From Sabellastarte sp. h YS-2021 (taxonomy: Eukaryota > Annelida > Polychaeta > Sabellida > Sabellidae), in NCBI GenBank assembly GCA_964017235.1, contig OZ024933.1, positions 6,265,962 through 6,329,961 on the forward strand: DNA of 64,000 bases, given 5' to 3'. A model generated the notes under the pieces. That model was given only the letters and a program-made list of their open reading frames with translations, was not told where the DNA came from and did no database searches. Of the stretch, positions 1-11,083 are shown piece after piece. Position 1 is the first letter of the stretch. Each line of letters opens with the position of its first letter. The position numbers were made by a program, and so were the translations under genes.

Positions 1-635
1 TTCACCATTTCTGGTCAAAATATCACTACTTTTTCATGTCAGAAAACTAACTTAGATATAGTAGTTGATAATGTGCATTTCAACGTCAGGACCTGTTTTC
101 AACTTTAAATCAATGACATTTCAAGGCGTGTGCCTGCTGGGAATTTTCTCAGTAACTAATGCAGGGATTTCTCTGATATCTTGCACATATGTACTAGGTC
201 ACAAGTAGATTCCCTTGTGTGAGTGTCAGACCTGGATCTTTCTTAATTATATTTTTATGAATTTTTAAAATAATTTTTAATGCATTAAAATTAATGAAAT
301 CATGCACTAAATCAATTATAACTTGAAAAGTCTTGCATTTAGAGCATTTTGTTAAAATATATTAATCAGCTACTTTTTCCATAGCTACAACATGGTGAGT
401 AACTTGGATGTCTATTTCAATAGCTAAGTGAGTAATAGCTACTTTGTCAATTTTTATTGATAACCATAATGAGTAAATGGCTTACATCTTCAAAAGTATT
501 GCAGCTACACAATTCCTCTCAAATATGTTGTTCATCTACTTTTTTGTGAACTGTAACATATTTAAGTTTCACAACTGTTACTCAACGTACAAGTGAGTAA
601 TGGCTACTTTATTGCTACTTTTAGTGAAAATGTGA

Positions 636-1420
636 AAAATCACAAATATCTCGCAAACCGTAAGAGATAGAGCGATTTCGAGCAAATTTTTGACCCACAG
701 GGTGTCCTGTGGAAAGGGGGAAAATTTCAATTTTCGCCACTTTTGGCGGCCATCTTGGCTTTTCGCGGAAAATGAAAAAGTGTCAATATCTCGAAAACCG
801 TAAGAGATGGAGCAATTTCCAGCAAATTTTTGACGCACAGGGTAGTACAAGAGTCTCCTGTCCAATGGGGGAAAATTTCAATTTTCGCCACTTTTGGCGG
901 CCATCATGGATTTTCGCGGAAAATGAAAAAGAGTCAATACCTCGAAAGCCGTAAGAAATAGAGCGATTTCGAGCGAATTTTTGACCCCCAGGGTGCTACA
1001 AGAGTGTCCTGTGCAAAGGGAAAAAATTTCAATTTTTGCCACTTTCGGCGGCCATCTTGGATTTTTGCGGAAAATGGAAAAGTGTCAATATTTCGAAAAC
1101 CGTTAAGCCCTGTTTCCATGTACGCGGGTCGCGGTAGCGATAAAAATCGATCCTACATGAATACTCAGCAGTGTTTCCATTTCCGCGGGTCGCAGCTGCG
1201 GATAGCGGGATGCGGTATATGCGGGACGTTATTTTTAATTCGATCCCTGACCGATTTTTTCCGCGACCCGCTGGCGGCAGGCGGGAATCGCGTCCCGCTA
1301 CCACGTACATGGAAATAGCGCTTAAGAGATAGAGCGATTTCGAGCGAATTTTTGACCCCACAGTATGGTACAACAGTGTCCTATGCAAAGGGGAAAATTT
1401 TCAATTTAGTATTTCTTCCC
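636..1420 (-). repeat. Tandem core, family A (about 150-bp monomers), copy 1
   Basis: Three to four monomers of 140-151 bp are marked by the recurring string CTCGAAAACCGTAAGAGAT followed by a GGCGGCCAT motif. The array is interrupted by the MITE at 1107-1321. The reverse complement is the same family as the plus-oriented arrays at 16.2 kb and 39.6 kb, sharing GGGTCAAAAATT, CGCTCTATCT and AAAATGGCCGCC. Confidence 0.85.
1107..1321. mobile_element. 215-bp MITE with TTAA flanks, copy 1
   Basis: A CpG-rich insert interrupts a family A monomer. It is bounded on both sides by TTAA and by imperfect terminal inverted repeats (GCCCTGTTTCCATGTACG at left, the complement of CGTACATGGAAATAGCGC at right). 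The interior has CGCGGGTCGC repeats and no coding capacity. TTAA flanks suggest a piggyBac-type non-autonomous element. Uninterrupted monomers read CCGTAAG, so a 3-bp TAA duplication of PIF/Harbinger type is also possible. Confidence 0.7.
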
Positions 1421-1635
1421 CTGCGGTACTCGGCGGGAGATACATACCGCGGCAGTGGTCTTGTTATCTTTTATTTTTTAAAAACACTGTTTAATATGTA
1501 TAATGTCTTTTCCTCTAGGTGACCTATAATGTCATTATTAGTCTTCATCTTTTCATTAGAAAATTGATTTTCAAGCCCAGGGCTTGTTGTTATTGATAGT
1601 GAAGACCTTGGGGCTGTATATTGTATATATTTTTT

Positions 1636-1765
1636 TATTTGGGGTTTTATGGCGCTTTCAACACTGTACAGGTCATATCACGATGGGTAATTGGGAGGGC
1701 AGAGGAAACCAGTACATACAGTTGTTCAAAGTTGTTCCAGCTTTCCCACTTGAGGTCGGGGCGTG
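1636..1765 (-). mobile_element. SINE fragment (tail and body, tRNA head missing)
   Basis: Read on the minus strand this matches the body and 3' tail of the full SINE at 26382-26617: CTCAAGTGGGAAAGC, ACCAGTACATACAG in complement, and GTGTTGAAAGC followed by AAAACCCCAAATAAA. The tRNA-like 5' head is absent, as expected of a 5'-truncated insertion. It is present in all three 2.7-kb copies. Confidence 0.7.
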
Positions 1766-2015
1766 AAGGAAACTGGAATCACTCACCCCAGTGGGGTGGA
1801 CATATTATTTTTCCGCCGTCCAGATGCTTGGTTTGAATGGTTTCTGCTCATTTCAAGGAAAAGTATTTATCCTATCTTTACCAAATTTGGTATGGGTGTT
1901 TATTGGGTTAATAGCTTGCATGGGATTGCTTTTGGTGAAGATGGCTCTATAGCTAACTGAGTAATAGCTACTTAGCTACTTTTGTGGACTTCTTTTGTTT
2001 CCGGGCATTTTAATT

Positions 2016-2043
2016 GTATCCACCGGAAGCATCCAGTGGATAC
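2016..2043. repeat. Hairpin GTATCCAC...GTGGATAC
   Basis: Arms of 8 bp (GTATCCAC and GTGGATAC) flank a short loop with a partial inner stem. The sequence 3' of it, up to AAGATGGCCGCC near 2214, is the same family as the complement of 31840-32170, which ends in a matching hairpin. A second copy lies at 10548-10575. Confidence 0.65.
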
Positions 2044-3359
2044 TTTGGTTTAGCATTCGCTACGCCGCCACCGCCGCGCATAGAGAGATTTTCGGTGTTA
2101 ACGCTCTAAGAGGAAAACGACAGCAGCTAGGTTCACCAAATTTGCAGGATATCTTTATTGGGGGGAAATCTCTGGGAAGAAAAATAGCCTCATTCTGAAA
2201 AACAAGATGGCCGCCACGGGCATTTCTTTGAAAATAATCTACATTTTTGTACTGGCTGTTTCTGATTAATCAAAATATAATTATAAATTATAAAAATTAT
2301 ATTTGGGTGCATCAGTTTTGTTGTTGCTATAAATTAATAAGGAGAATGGATAAAAGCTACCAGTACATGCAAGTACAAAAGCTACAAGTACATAATCATT
2401 ATCATCTTCATAATCTTTAAAAATTAGTCTTTGCTTTAGAAATACCTACAAATTCAAAAACGATTGCAATAATAGTTCTTTCAAAAAGTTAGACTTAATC
2501 ACTATATCACCCTCTAGAAAAAGAATTTTCAACCAACGATCACTAGTCATTCATTTCCCAATATTCAACCTGTTTTCTGTTCAATAACATGACTAAGATT
2601 TCATGTCGAAAAACCTAACTTGATTTAGTGGTGATTTTTTGTGAAGTATCAATACTTTTTCCAGTCAGAAATCCAGCTTTGAAATAGTGTTGAAATTGTG
2701 TCAGTGTCAATTTTCCAACCAAAATTCACCATTTCTGGTCAAAATATCACTACTTTTTCATGTCAGAAAACTAACTTAGATTTAGTAGTTGATAATGTGC
2801 ATTTCAACGTCAGGACCTGTTTTCAACTTTAAATCAATGACATTTCAAGGTGTGTGCCTGCTGGGAATTTTCTCAGTAACTAATGCAGGGATTTCTCTGA
2901 TATCTTGCACATATGTACTAGGTCACAAGTAGATTCCCTTGTGTGAGTGTCAGACCTGGATCTTTCTTAATTATATTTTTATGAATTTTTAAAATAATTT
3001 TTAATGCATTAAAATTAATGAAATCATGCACTAAATCAATTATAACTTGAAAAGTCTTGCATTTAGAGCATTTTGTTAAAATATATTAATCAGCTACTTT
3101 TTCCATAGCTACAACATGGTGAGTAACTTGGATGTCTATTTCAATAGCTAAGTGAGTAATAGCTACTTTGTCAATTTTTATTGATAACCATAATGAGTAA
3201 ATGGCTTACATCTTCAAAAGTATTGCAGCTACACAATTCCTCTCAAATATGTTGTTCATCTACTTTTTTGAGAACTGTAACATATTTAAGTTTCACAACT
3301 GTTACTCAACGTACAAGTGAGTAATGGCTACTTTATTGCTACTTTTAGTGAAAATGTGA

Positions 3360-4598
3360 AAAATCACAAATATCTCGCAAACCGTAAGAGATAGAGCGAT
3401 TTCGAGCAAATTTTTGACCCACAGGGTGTCCTGTGGAAAGGGGGAAAATTTCAATTTTCGCCACTTTTGGCGGCCATCTTGGCTTTTCGCGGAAAATGAA
3501 AAAGTGTCAATATCTCGAAAACCGTAAGAGATGGAGCAATTTCCAGCAAATTTTTGACGCACAGGGTAGTACAAGAGTCTCCTGTCCAATGGGGGAAAAT
3601 TTCAATTTTCGCCACTTTTGGCGGCCATCTTGGTTTTTCGCGGAAAATGAAAAAGAGTCAATACCTCAAAAACTGTAAGAGATAGAGAGATTTCGAGCGA
3701 ATTTTTGACCCCCAGGGTGGTACAAGAGTCTCCTGTTCAAAGGAGGGAAATTTCAATTTTCGCCACTTTTGGCGGCCATCTTGAATTTTTGCGGAAAATG
3801 AAAAAGTGTCAATATCTCGAAAACCGTAATAGATAGAGCGATTTCGAGCGAATTTTTTAACCGCATGGTGGTACAAGAGTGACCTGTGGAAAGGGGGAAA
3901 ATTTCAATTTTCGCCACTTTTGGCGGCCATCTTGGCTTTTCGCGGAAAATGAAAAAGTGTCAATATCTCGAAAACCGTAAGAGATGGAGCAATTTCCAGC
4001 AAATTTTTGACGCACAGGGTAGTACAAGAGTCTCCTGTCCAATGGAGGAAAATTTCAATTTTCGCCACTTTTGGCGGCCATCTTGGATTTTCGCGGAAAA
4101 TGAAAAAGAGTCAATACCTCGAAAGCCGTAAGAAATAGAGCGATTTCGAGCGAATTTTTGACCCACAGGGTGCTACAAGAGTGTCCTGTGCAAAGGGGAA
4201 AAATTTCAATTTTTGCCACTTTCGGCGGCCATCTTGGATTTTTGCGGAAAATGGAAAAGTGTCAATATCTCGAAAACCGTTAAGCCCTGTTTCCATGTAC
4301 GCGGGTCGCAGTAGCGATAAAAATCGATCCTACATGAATACTCAGCAGTGTTTCCATTTCCGCGGGTCGCGGCTGCGGATAGCGGGATGCGGTATATGCG
4401 GGACGTTATTTTTAATTCGATCCCTGACCGATTTTTTCCGCGACCCGCTAGCGGCAGGCGGGAATCGCGTCCCGCTACCGCGTACATGGAAATAGCGCTT
4501 AAGAGATAGAGCGATTTCGAGCGAATTTTTGACCCCACAGTATGGTACAACAGTGTCCTATGCAAAGGGGAAAATTTTCAATTTAGTATTTCTTCCCC
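3360..4598 (-). repeat. Tandem core, family A, copy 2 (expanded)
   Basis: Spacing of the ACCGTAAGAGAT mark is 140, 151, 151, 150, 151 and 151 bp, so this copy has six intervals where copies 1 and 3 have three. The extra three monomers account exactly for the 452-bp length difference. The MITE at 4284-4498 again splits the last monomer. Confidence 0.85.
4284..4498. mobile_element. 215-bp MITE with TTAA flanks, copy 2
   Basis: It has the same insert, length, flanks and host position as copy 1, with a few substitutions. Sharing of the insertion site means the MITE was already in place before the 2.7-kb unit multiplied. Confidence 0.7.
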
Positions 4599-4812
4599 TG
4601 CGGTACTCGGCGGGAGATACATACCGCGGCAGTGGTCTTGTTATCTTTTATTTTTTAAAAACACTGTTTAATATGTATAATGTCTTTTCCTCTAGGTGAC
4701 CTATAATGTCATTATTAGTCTTCATCTTTTCATTAGAAAATTGATTTTCAAGCCCAGGGCTTGTTGTTATTGATAGTGAAGACCTTGGGGCTGTATATTG
4801 TATATATTTTTT

Positions 4813-4942
4813 TATTTGGGGTTTTATGGCGCTTTCAACACTGTACAGGTCATATCACGATGGGTAATTGGGAGGGCAGAGGAAACCAGTACATACAGTT
4901 GTTCAAAGTTGTTCCAGCTTTCCCACTTGAGGTCGGGGCGTG
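4813..4942 (-). mobile_element. SINE fragment, copy in unit 2
   Basis: It has the same truncated SINE at the same relative position as in unit 1, so it was inherited with the unit and is not an independent insertion. Confidence 0.7.
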
Positions 4943-5020
4943 AAGGAAACTGGAATCACTCACCCCAGTGGGGTGGACATATTATTTTTCCGCCGTCCAG
5001 ATGCTTGGTTTGAATGGTTC

Positions 5021-5830
5021 ACAGTCAATATCAGCAAAGATGATAATCTCACCCGTCTCTTAGATAGTTTCCACAGAGACAGACCCAAAGGGCGGAGGAG
5101 TATACCCTCATGGAACCTTTCTCTGGTCCTACACCAACTGACAAAGGCTCCCTTTGAACCTCTTAGGGAGGCGTCAATGAAGCATCTGACCTTCAAGACT
5201 GTCTTCCTTTTGGCCCTGGGTTCTGGCAAAAGAAGGAGTGAGATACATGCATGGCAGCATAAGAAAATTAGACACCAGTCGGACTGGTCTAAGGTGTCCC
5301 TGTTTCCATCTCCCAGCTTTCTTTCCAAGAACCAGCTGGCCAAAGAGGGTCCGGAGTGTGTAGCCCCAGTGGTCATACCAGCCCTGGCTCCTACTCTGGA
5401 TAGATCCCTCAAGTCTGACAGAACTCTTTGTCCAGTTCGAGCCTTGCGCTACTATTTGGACAGGACTTTAGACTTTAGGCAGGGCAAAGAATTAGTTTTT
5501 GTCTCCTTCAAGAAAGGTTTTGACAAAGACATCTCACCTGCCACTATCTCCTCATGGATCAAGCAGACGGTGATCCTATGCTATGAGCTCTCTGATCAAC
5601 AGGCCCACACCTTACATCAAGTCAAAGCTCATGATGTGAGGGCCTTTGCTGCCTCTAAAGCCTTCCAGTCGGGAATTTCCTTAGAGCAGATCCTAGCAGC
5701 CTGCCACTGGAAATCTCATAATACCTTCACTCAATTCTATCTGAAGGATGTGGCTTGGGCCGATTCAGAGCTCTACCATCTTGGTCCGGTTGTGGCTGCT
5801 CAGCAGATCCACCAAGGGACTAGTACCTAG
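5021..5830 (+). pseudogene. Tyrosine recombinase, C-terminal fragment (DIRS)
   Basis: It encodes about 269 residues of a DIRS tyrosine recombinase that in its family cuts and joins circular DNA copies into the genome. The catalytic core is present: first arginine in SGKRRSEIHAW, the H-x-x-R box as HDVR, and CHWKSHNTFTQFY with the presumed nucleophilic tyrosine. The N-terminal core-binding part is missing. The reading frame stays open leftward into the 2.7-kb repeat as far as an ATG at 4940, giving a chance 296-codon chimera with 27 non-DIRS residues. It ends at TAG. The match to the recombinase at 32.9-34.5 kb is very close. I infer it is not functional because of the truncation. Confidence 0.85.
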
Positions 5831-6171
5831 AGGAGACCTGTACATACGTAGATAATTGTACATATCTGTATATATTGCACATATAGTTTAAAAAAAAAAT
5901 CTGGACGTGCTTCCTTCGGGAGGATTACTCTATGGGACTGAACTCATCCCTCTCTTCCCCTACCTCAGAGCAGGTCTGTTCAAAAAGGGGGGGGGGGGCA
6001 AGGTCGACTGACAGTTCAACACCTTGTAACCGGATGATGATATTCGACCATAGCCTTAAGGGTTATCGACCTCAGGTCTTCCCAGGCTTTAAAGGAAATT
6101 GTTCATTATTTTTAGTATGAGTTCAAGCCTAGTCCCTAGTAACTTACCCGCCAACCAAGCGGTAGTTATTC
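5831..6171 (+). other. DIRS 3' untranslated region
   Basis: This non-coding stretch lies between the recombinase stop and the internal complementary region and matches the complement of 32565-32902. It contains a run of G at about 5989-5998 and an A run near 5890. No further gene is seen. Confidence 0.6.
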
Positions 6172-6268
6172 AGCAATTGTCCATTGGATAGGATGTATTA
6201 ACGCAATAAAATTGCAAATTTAATAGGTAAATTAAATTTTTATAAGTTAATACCCTATCCAATGGACA
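6172..6268. repeat. DIRS internal complementary region
   Basis: Two half-sequences meet here: one ends in ATTAACGCAATAAAA and the other starts TTGCAAATTTAAT. They are the outer ends of the element's terminal repeats joined together. In DIRS elements this region is thought to template completion of the ends and formation of the circle. Confidence 0.75.
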
Positions 6269-6325
6269 CACAAGACCCTCCCACCGACCCCGCTATCAGT
6301 CTACTAGGGGTCTAATAGGTTTAGA

Positions 6326-6542
6326 CAACGAAAAAAATGCTATGACGTCACGCTGTCTAGACAGGAAGGAAGTACGACACGCCACCTGGCGAGTGCACAG
6401 TACTGGGCCGGCCTGGTCGGTGGAGACACAGGACATCTTTTTCTGACGTTTGGCGGGCCGGTCCGCGCTGACCGGATAAGCAATTGTCCATTGGATAGGG
6501 TATTAACTTATAAAAATTTAATTTACCTATTAAATTTGCAAA
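6326..6542. repeat. DIRS terminal inverted repeat (right)
   Basis: It is the complement of the repeat at 32195-32413, with GACGTCACGCTGTCTAGACA and CTGACGTTTGGCGGGCCGG as clear landmarks. It ends at TTTGCAA, a few bases short of the terminal sequence deduced for the intact element. Confidence 0.75.
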
Positions 6543-6624
6543 CTTCTGGTGGTTTGTTCGTCTGTTGGCTAGAGCCATTATAAGTGAGTTACCCCCCACC
6601 CTAAGTATGAAAATTTTACCACAA

Positions 6625-7085
6625 CCCAGCAGGCACACAACTTTTGAAATCTGGTTGAATCCAACGTAGAAATCTGGTTGAAATACGTGTAGATTTTGCA
6701 AACCATTTTTAGCTGGATCCAACCGGTGAAATCATGTTGAAACCAACGTTGAAATCAGGTTGAATTCAGTGGGTGAAATCTGGTTGAAATACGTGTAGAT
6801 TTTGCAAACCATTTTTGGTTGGATCCAACCAGTGAAATCAGGTTGAATTCAATCGGTGAAATCAGGTTGAATTCAGTGGGTGAAATCTGGTTGAAATACA
6901 TGTAGATTTTGCAAACCATATTTGGTTGGATCCAACCAATGAAATCAGGTTGAATTCAATTGGTGAAATCAGGTTGAATTCAATGGGTGAAATCTGGTTG
7001 AAATACGTGTAGATTTTGCAAACTGTTTTTGGTTGAATCCAATGTATGAAATAGGGTTGAATTCAATGGGTGAAATCAGGTTGTT
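6625..7085. repeat. Minisatellite, GGTTGAATTCA-type
   Basis: The array is a mosaic of GGTGAAATCAGGTTGAATTCA units of about 22 bp. A longer block with GTAGATTTTGCAAACC and TTGGATCCAACC recurs three to four times at about 110-130 bp. No coding capacity is seen. Confidence 0.75.
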
Positions 7086-8072
7086 TACACTGTCTTCTTT
7101 ATTTGAATCATTGTAGCTTGTGTGTCATAATTATAGCTTCTTAATAATATTATACAATAACTATCCATATGCATATTTTACAATTTGGATACATCTTCAA
7201 AATAATTAATTCTTTCCAAGATGACATGTTTTCATGAATCATTGTATATTCAATATTCTATTTCTGATGACATTGTAATAACACATAATTTTGCATCAGC
7301 TTTCAAATATAATTGCTCAAGATATGTAAATCCATATTTTCCAACTAAATATCCATTTTTATGTTATTAATAGGACAGGTATTATTCAGAGCCTTCAATT
7401 GAAATTCTTTCTGTGAAATTTTAAAATAAATTTTTTTCTTTGTAAATAACAAACAACTGTGACATTATTTAGATCATCAGTATTTTATCCAATCAGTTTC
7501 TTTTAAATGTTTTATTAATTTGGCTATAATTATATGGTAATTATAAAGAAGCTATAATCATGTAGCAAAGCCACAATGCTCAGTTCAGATACTTGTGTCT
7601 CATACAACTTTGTCATATATACTGAAAAAAAACACAAGAAAAGCCACATTTGTAGAACTCAACCCATTACTCCCCACCTTAATTAGTTGTCAGTTCTGAC
7701 CCACAAAAAAAACAGACCTAAGGAAGTAAACACCATGCATGCAATTGAGCAAGGGTAAACCCCCACCTCCACCCCTGCTGTGTTATCTAATTACTTTTAG
7801 TCACAGGCCTTATGTTCCGTGTAGCAGGGTACAGATAAGAAAACCAGGAACCCCCCCAACCTCACTGTTGTGTGATAAGATGCTATAGCTTAGGTTCTCT
7901 GTATAGAGAAGTTTTCAGTGTAAACTTGCAAACTGAAAACTAGTTATTTGTGTATTGGAGAATTTGAGACACAAATTCAAATTACTAAGTTTTGATGAAT
8001 AAGTTTGAATTTATCTTTTTTTATTTAAGATAAGTTTGACTTAAAAATGTTTTTTTAATTATCAAGAATTGC
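7086..8072. other. AT-rich stretch without recognised genes
   Basis: I see no long open frame, RNA gene or clear repeat in this stretch between the minisatellite and copy 3 of the 2.7-kb unit. It contains short C runs and AT-rich homopolymers. Confidence 0.6.
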
Positions 8073-9167
8073 ATTAATCAAAATATAATTATAAATTATA
8101 AAAATTATATTTGGGTGCATCAGTTTTGTTGTTGCTATAAATTAATAAGGAGAATGGATAAAAGCTACAAGTACATGCAAGTACAAAAGCTACAAGTACA
8201 TAATCATTATCATCTTCATAATCTTTAAAAATTAGTCTTTGCTTTAGAAATACCTACAAATTCAAAAACGATTGCAATAATAGTTCTTTCAAAAAGTTAG
8301 ACTTAATCACTATATCACCCTCTAGAAAAAGAATTTTCAACCAAAGATCACTAGTCATTCATTTCCCAATATTCAACCTGTTTTCTGTTCAATAACATGA
8401 CTAAGATTTCATGTCAAAAAACCTAACTTGATTTAGTGGTGATTTTTTGTGAAGTATCACTACTTTTTCCAGTCAGAAATCCAGCTTTGAAATAGTGTTG
8501 AAATTGTGTCAGTGTCAATTTTTCAACCAAAATTCACCATTTCTGGTCAAAATATCACTACTTTTTCATGTCAGAAAACTAACTTAGATATAGTAGTTGA
8601 TAATGTGCATTTCAACGTCAGGACCTGTTTTCAACTTTAAATCAATGACATTTCAAGGCGTGTGCCTGCTGGGAATTTTCTCAGTAACTAATGCAGGGAT
8701 TTCTCTGAGATCTTGCACATATGTACTAGGTCACAAGTAGATTCCCTTGTGTGAGTGTCAGACCTGGATCTTTCTTAATTATATTTTTATGAATTTTTAA
8801 AATAATTTTTAATGCATTAAAATTAATGAAATCATGCACTAAATCAATTATAACTTGAAAAGTCTTGCATTTAGAGCATTTTGTTAAAATATATTAATCA
8901 GCTACTTTTTCCATAGCTACAACATGGTGAGTAACTTGGATGTCTATTTCAATAGCTAAGTGAGTAATAGCTACTTTGTCAATTTTTATTGATAACCATA
9001 ATGAGTAAATGGCTTACATCTTCAAAAGTATTGCAGCTACACAATTCCTCTCAAATATGTTGTTCATCTACTTTTTTGTGAACTGTAACATATTTAAGTT
9101 TCACAACTGTTACTCAACGTACAAGTGAGTAATGGCTACTTTATTGCTACTTTTAGTGAAAATGTGA

Positions 9168-9952
9168 AAAATCACAAATATCTCGCAAACCGTAAGAGAT
9201 AGAGCGATTTCGAGCAAATTTTTGACCCACAGGGTGTCCTGTGGAAAGGGGGAAAATTTCAATTTTCGCCACTTTTGGCGCCCATCTTGGCTTTTCGCGG
9301 AAAATGAAAAAGTGTCAATATCTCGAAAACCGTAAGAGATGGAGCAATTTCCAGCAAATTTTTGACGCACAGGGTAGTACAAGAGTCTCCTGTCCAATGG
9401 GGGAAAATTTCAATTTTCGCCACTTTTGGCGGCCATCTTGGATTTTCGCGGAAAATGAAAAAGAGTCAATACCTCGAAAGCCGTAAGAAATAGAGCGATT
9501 TCGAGCGAATTTTTGACCCACAGGGTGCTACAAGAGTGTCCTGTGCAAAGGGGAAAAATTTCAATTTTTGCCACTTTCGGCGGCCATCTTGGATTTTTGC
9601 GGAAAATGGAAAAGTGTCAATATCTCGAAAACCGTTAAGCCCTGTTTCCATGTACGCGGGTCGCGGTAGCGATAAAAATCGATCCTACATGAATACTCAG
9701 CAGTGTTTCCATTTCCGCGGGTCGCAGCTGCGGATAGTGGGATGCGGTATATGCGGGACGTTATTTTTAATTCGATCCCTGACCGATTTTTTCCGCGACC
9801 CGCTAGCGGCAGGCGGGAATCGCGTCCCGCTACCACGTACATGGAAATAGCGCTTAAGAGATAGAGCGATTTCGAGCGAATTTTTGACCCCACAGTATGG
9901 TACAACAGTGTCCTATGCAAAGGGGAAAATTTTCAATTTAGTATTTCTTCCC
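9168..9952 (-). repeat. Tandem core, family A, copy 3
   Basis: Monomer number and spacing are the same as in copy 1 (140, 151, 151 bp). The MITE sits at the same place, at 9639-9853. Confidence 0.85.
9639..9853. mobile_element. 215-bp MITE with TTAA flanks, copy 3
   Basis: This is the third copy of the same insertion, again 215 bp between TTAA flanks, carried inside the third 2.7-kb unit. Confidence 0.7.
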
Positions 9953-10167
9953 CTGCGGTACTCGGCGGGAGATACATACCGCGGCAGTGGTCTTGTTATC
10001 TTTTATTTTTTAAAAACACTGTTTAATATGTATAATGTCTTTTCCTCTAGGTGACCTATAATGTCATTATTAGTCTTCATCTTTTCATTAGAAAATTGAT
10101 TTTCAAGCCCAGGGCTTGTTGTTATTGATAGTGAAGACCTTGGGGCTGTATATTGTATATATTTTTT

Positions 10168-10297
10168 TATTTGGGGTTTTATGGCGCTTTCAACACTGTA
10201 CAGGTCATATCACGATGGGTAATTGGGAGGGCAGAGGAAACCAGTACATACAGTTGTTCAAAGTTGTTCCAGCTTTCCCACTTGAGGTCGGGGCGTG
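10168..10297 (-). mobile_element. SINE fragment, copy in unit 3
   Basis: It has the same truncated SINE at the same relative position as in units 1 and 2. Confidence 0.7.
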
Positions 10298-10828
10298 AAG
10301 GAAACTGGAATCACTCACCCCAGTGGGGTGGACATATTATTTTTCCGCCGTCCAGATGCTTGGTTTGAATGGTTTCTGCTCATTTCAAGGAAAAGTATTT
10401 ATCCTATCTTTACCAAATTTGGTATGGGTGTTTATTGGGTTAATAGCTTGCATGGGATTGCTTTTGGTGAAGATGGCTCTATAGCTAACTGAGTAATAGC
10501 TACTTAGCTACTTTTGTGGACTTCTTTTGTTTCCGGGCATTTTAATTGTATCCACCGGAAGCATCCAGTGGATACTTTGGTTTAGCATTCGCTACGCCGC
10601 CACCGCCGCGCATAGAGAGATTTTCGGTGTTAACGCTCTAAGAGGAAAACGACAGCAGCTAGGTTCACCAAATTTGCAGGATATCTTTATTGGGGGGAAA
10701 TCTCTGGGAAGAAAAATAGCCTCATTCTGAAAAACAAGATGGCCGCCACGGGCATTTCTTTGAAAATAATCTACATTTTTCTACTGGCTGTTTCTCATAG
10801 GTAGAAGGTTGAATCTCTTCATACATAT

Positions 10829-11019
10829 TTGAAAATTTTAATTACTTAAAGGTAGCTTTTATAAGCTACAAGCTTACCATGTGGGACTTAATGCTGTTCT
10901 CTGGTTGCCACACCCGGGGCCAACGTCTTAGAAAAAAAGATCGTTCTTGTTAGCCACCGGATATACTGGTAGTTGTCGTCACGTGATAATTTCTGACCAA
11001 TCGCCCTACTTTCTCGTTG
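10829..11019. repeat. DIRS terminal inverted repeat (left genomic end)
   Basis: It shares about 165 bp with the complement of 14870-15034, including CTTACCATGTGGGACTTAA, CACCCGGGGCCAACGTC and GTCGTCACGTGATAA. The outermost 26 bp or so differ between the two ends, which is usual for DIRS elements. Confidence 0.85.
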
Positions 11020-11083
11020 AAATTTTTTATTAAACCTACCCCTCAGCTGTAAACAGCGGGGAGGCAGGGTGGGACTCTCCTAA

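Larger units (their letters stand above)
1..2263 (+). repeat. 2.7-kb repeat unit, copy 1 (left end outside window)
   Basis: This is the first of three copies of one composite repeat. It matches copy 3 base for base at a constant offset of 8532 with only scattered substitutions and no net length change. In order it holds an AT-rich terminal module, a GAGTAATAGCTAC-rich section, a minus-oriented tandem core, a 215-bp MITE, a truncated SINE, and a tail with a palindrome and an AAGATGGCCGCC motif. Its right end (CTGGCTGTTTCT) abuts the left end of copy 2 with one base between. It has no convincing gene; short open frames here are chance frames in repeat DNA. Confidence 0.9.
2265..5019 (+). repeat. 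2.7-kb repeat unit, copy 2 (right end lost)
   Basis: This second copy starts at ATTAATCAAAATATAATT, the same left boundary as copy 3. It carries 452 bp more than copies 1 and 3 because its tandem core has three extra monomers of about 150 bp. Homology stops after GAATGGTT, where a 5'-truncated DIRS fragment begins. The missing right-hand 420 bp do not reappear beyond that fragment, so the junction involved a deletion as well as an insertion or recombination. Confidence 0.9.
5020..6542 (+). mobile_element. DIRS retrotransposon fragment, 5'-truncated
   Basis: This is the 3' part of a DIRS1-type element of the same family as the one at 32.2-38.6 kb. In order it has the C-terminal part of the tyrosine recombinase, a 3' untranslated stretch, an internal complementary region and a terminal inverted repeat that ends at TTTGCAA. 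Everything upstream of the recombinase (gag, RT, RNase H) is missing. DIRS elements normally integrate as whole circles, so the truncation is best read as a later deletion or recombination with the 2.7-kb unit. Confidence 0.85.
8073..10795 (+). repeat. 2.7-kb repeat unit, copy 3 (complete, 2723 bp)
   Basis: This is the only complete copy in the window. Its boundaries are set by comparison: the left end matches copy 2 and the right end matches copy 1. The flanks (GAATTGC at left, CATAGGTAG at right) show no clear target-site duplication. A DIRS element starts only about 35 bp beyond its right end. Whether the unit is a transposon in its own right or a piece of duplicated chromosome cannot be decided from three copies. 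Confidence 0.9.

Noticed and set aside
578..4565. Open frames of 60-119 codons on both strands in the 2.7-kb units, repeated in the three copies
   Set aside because: They lie in tandem core and MITE sequence, overlap each other in several frames and encode only translations of the repeat.
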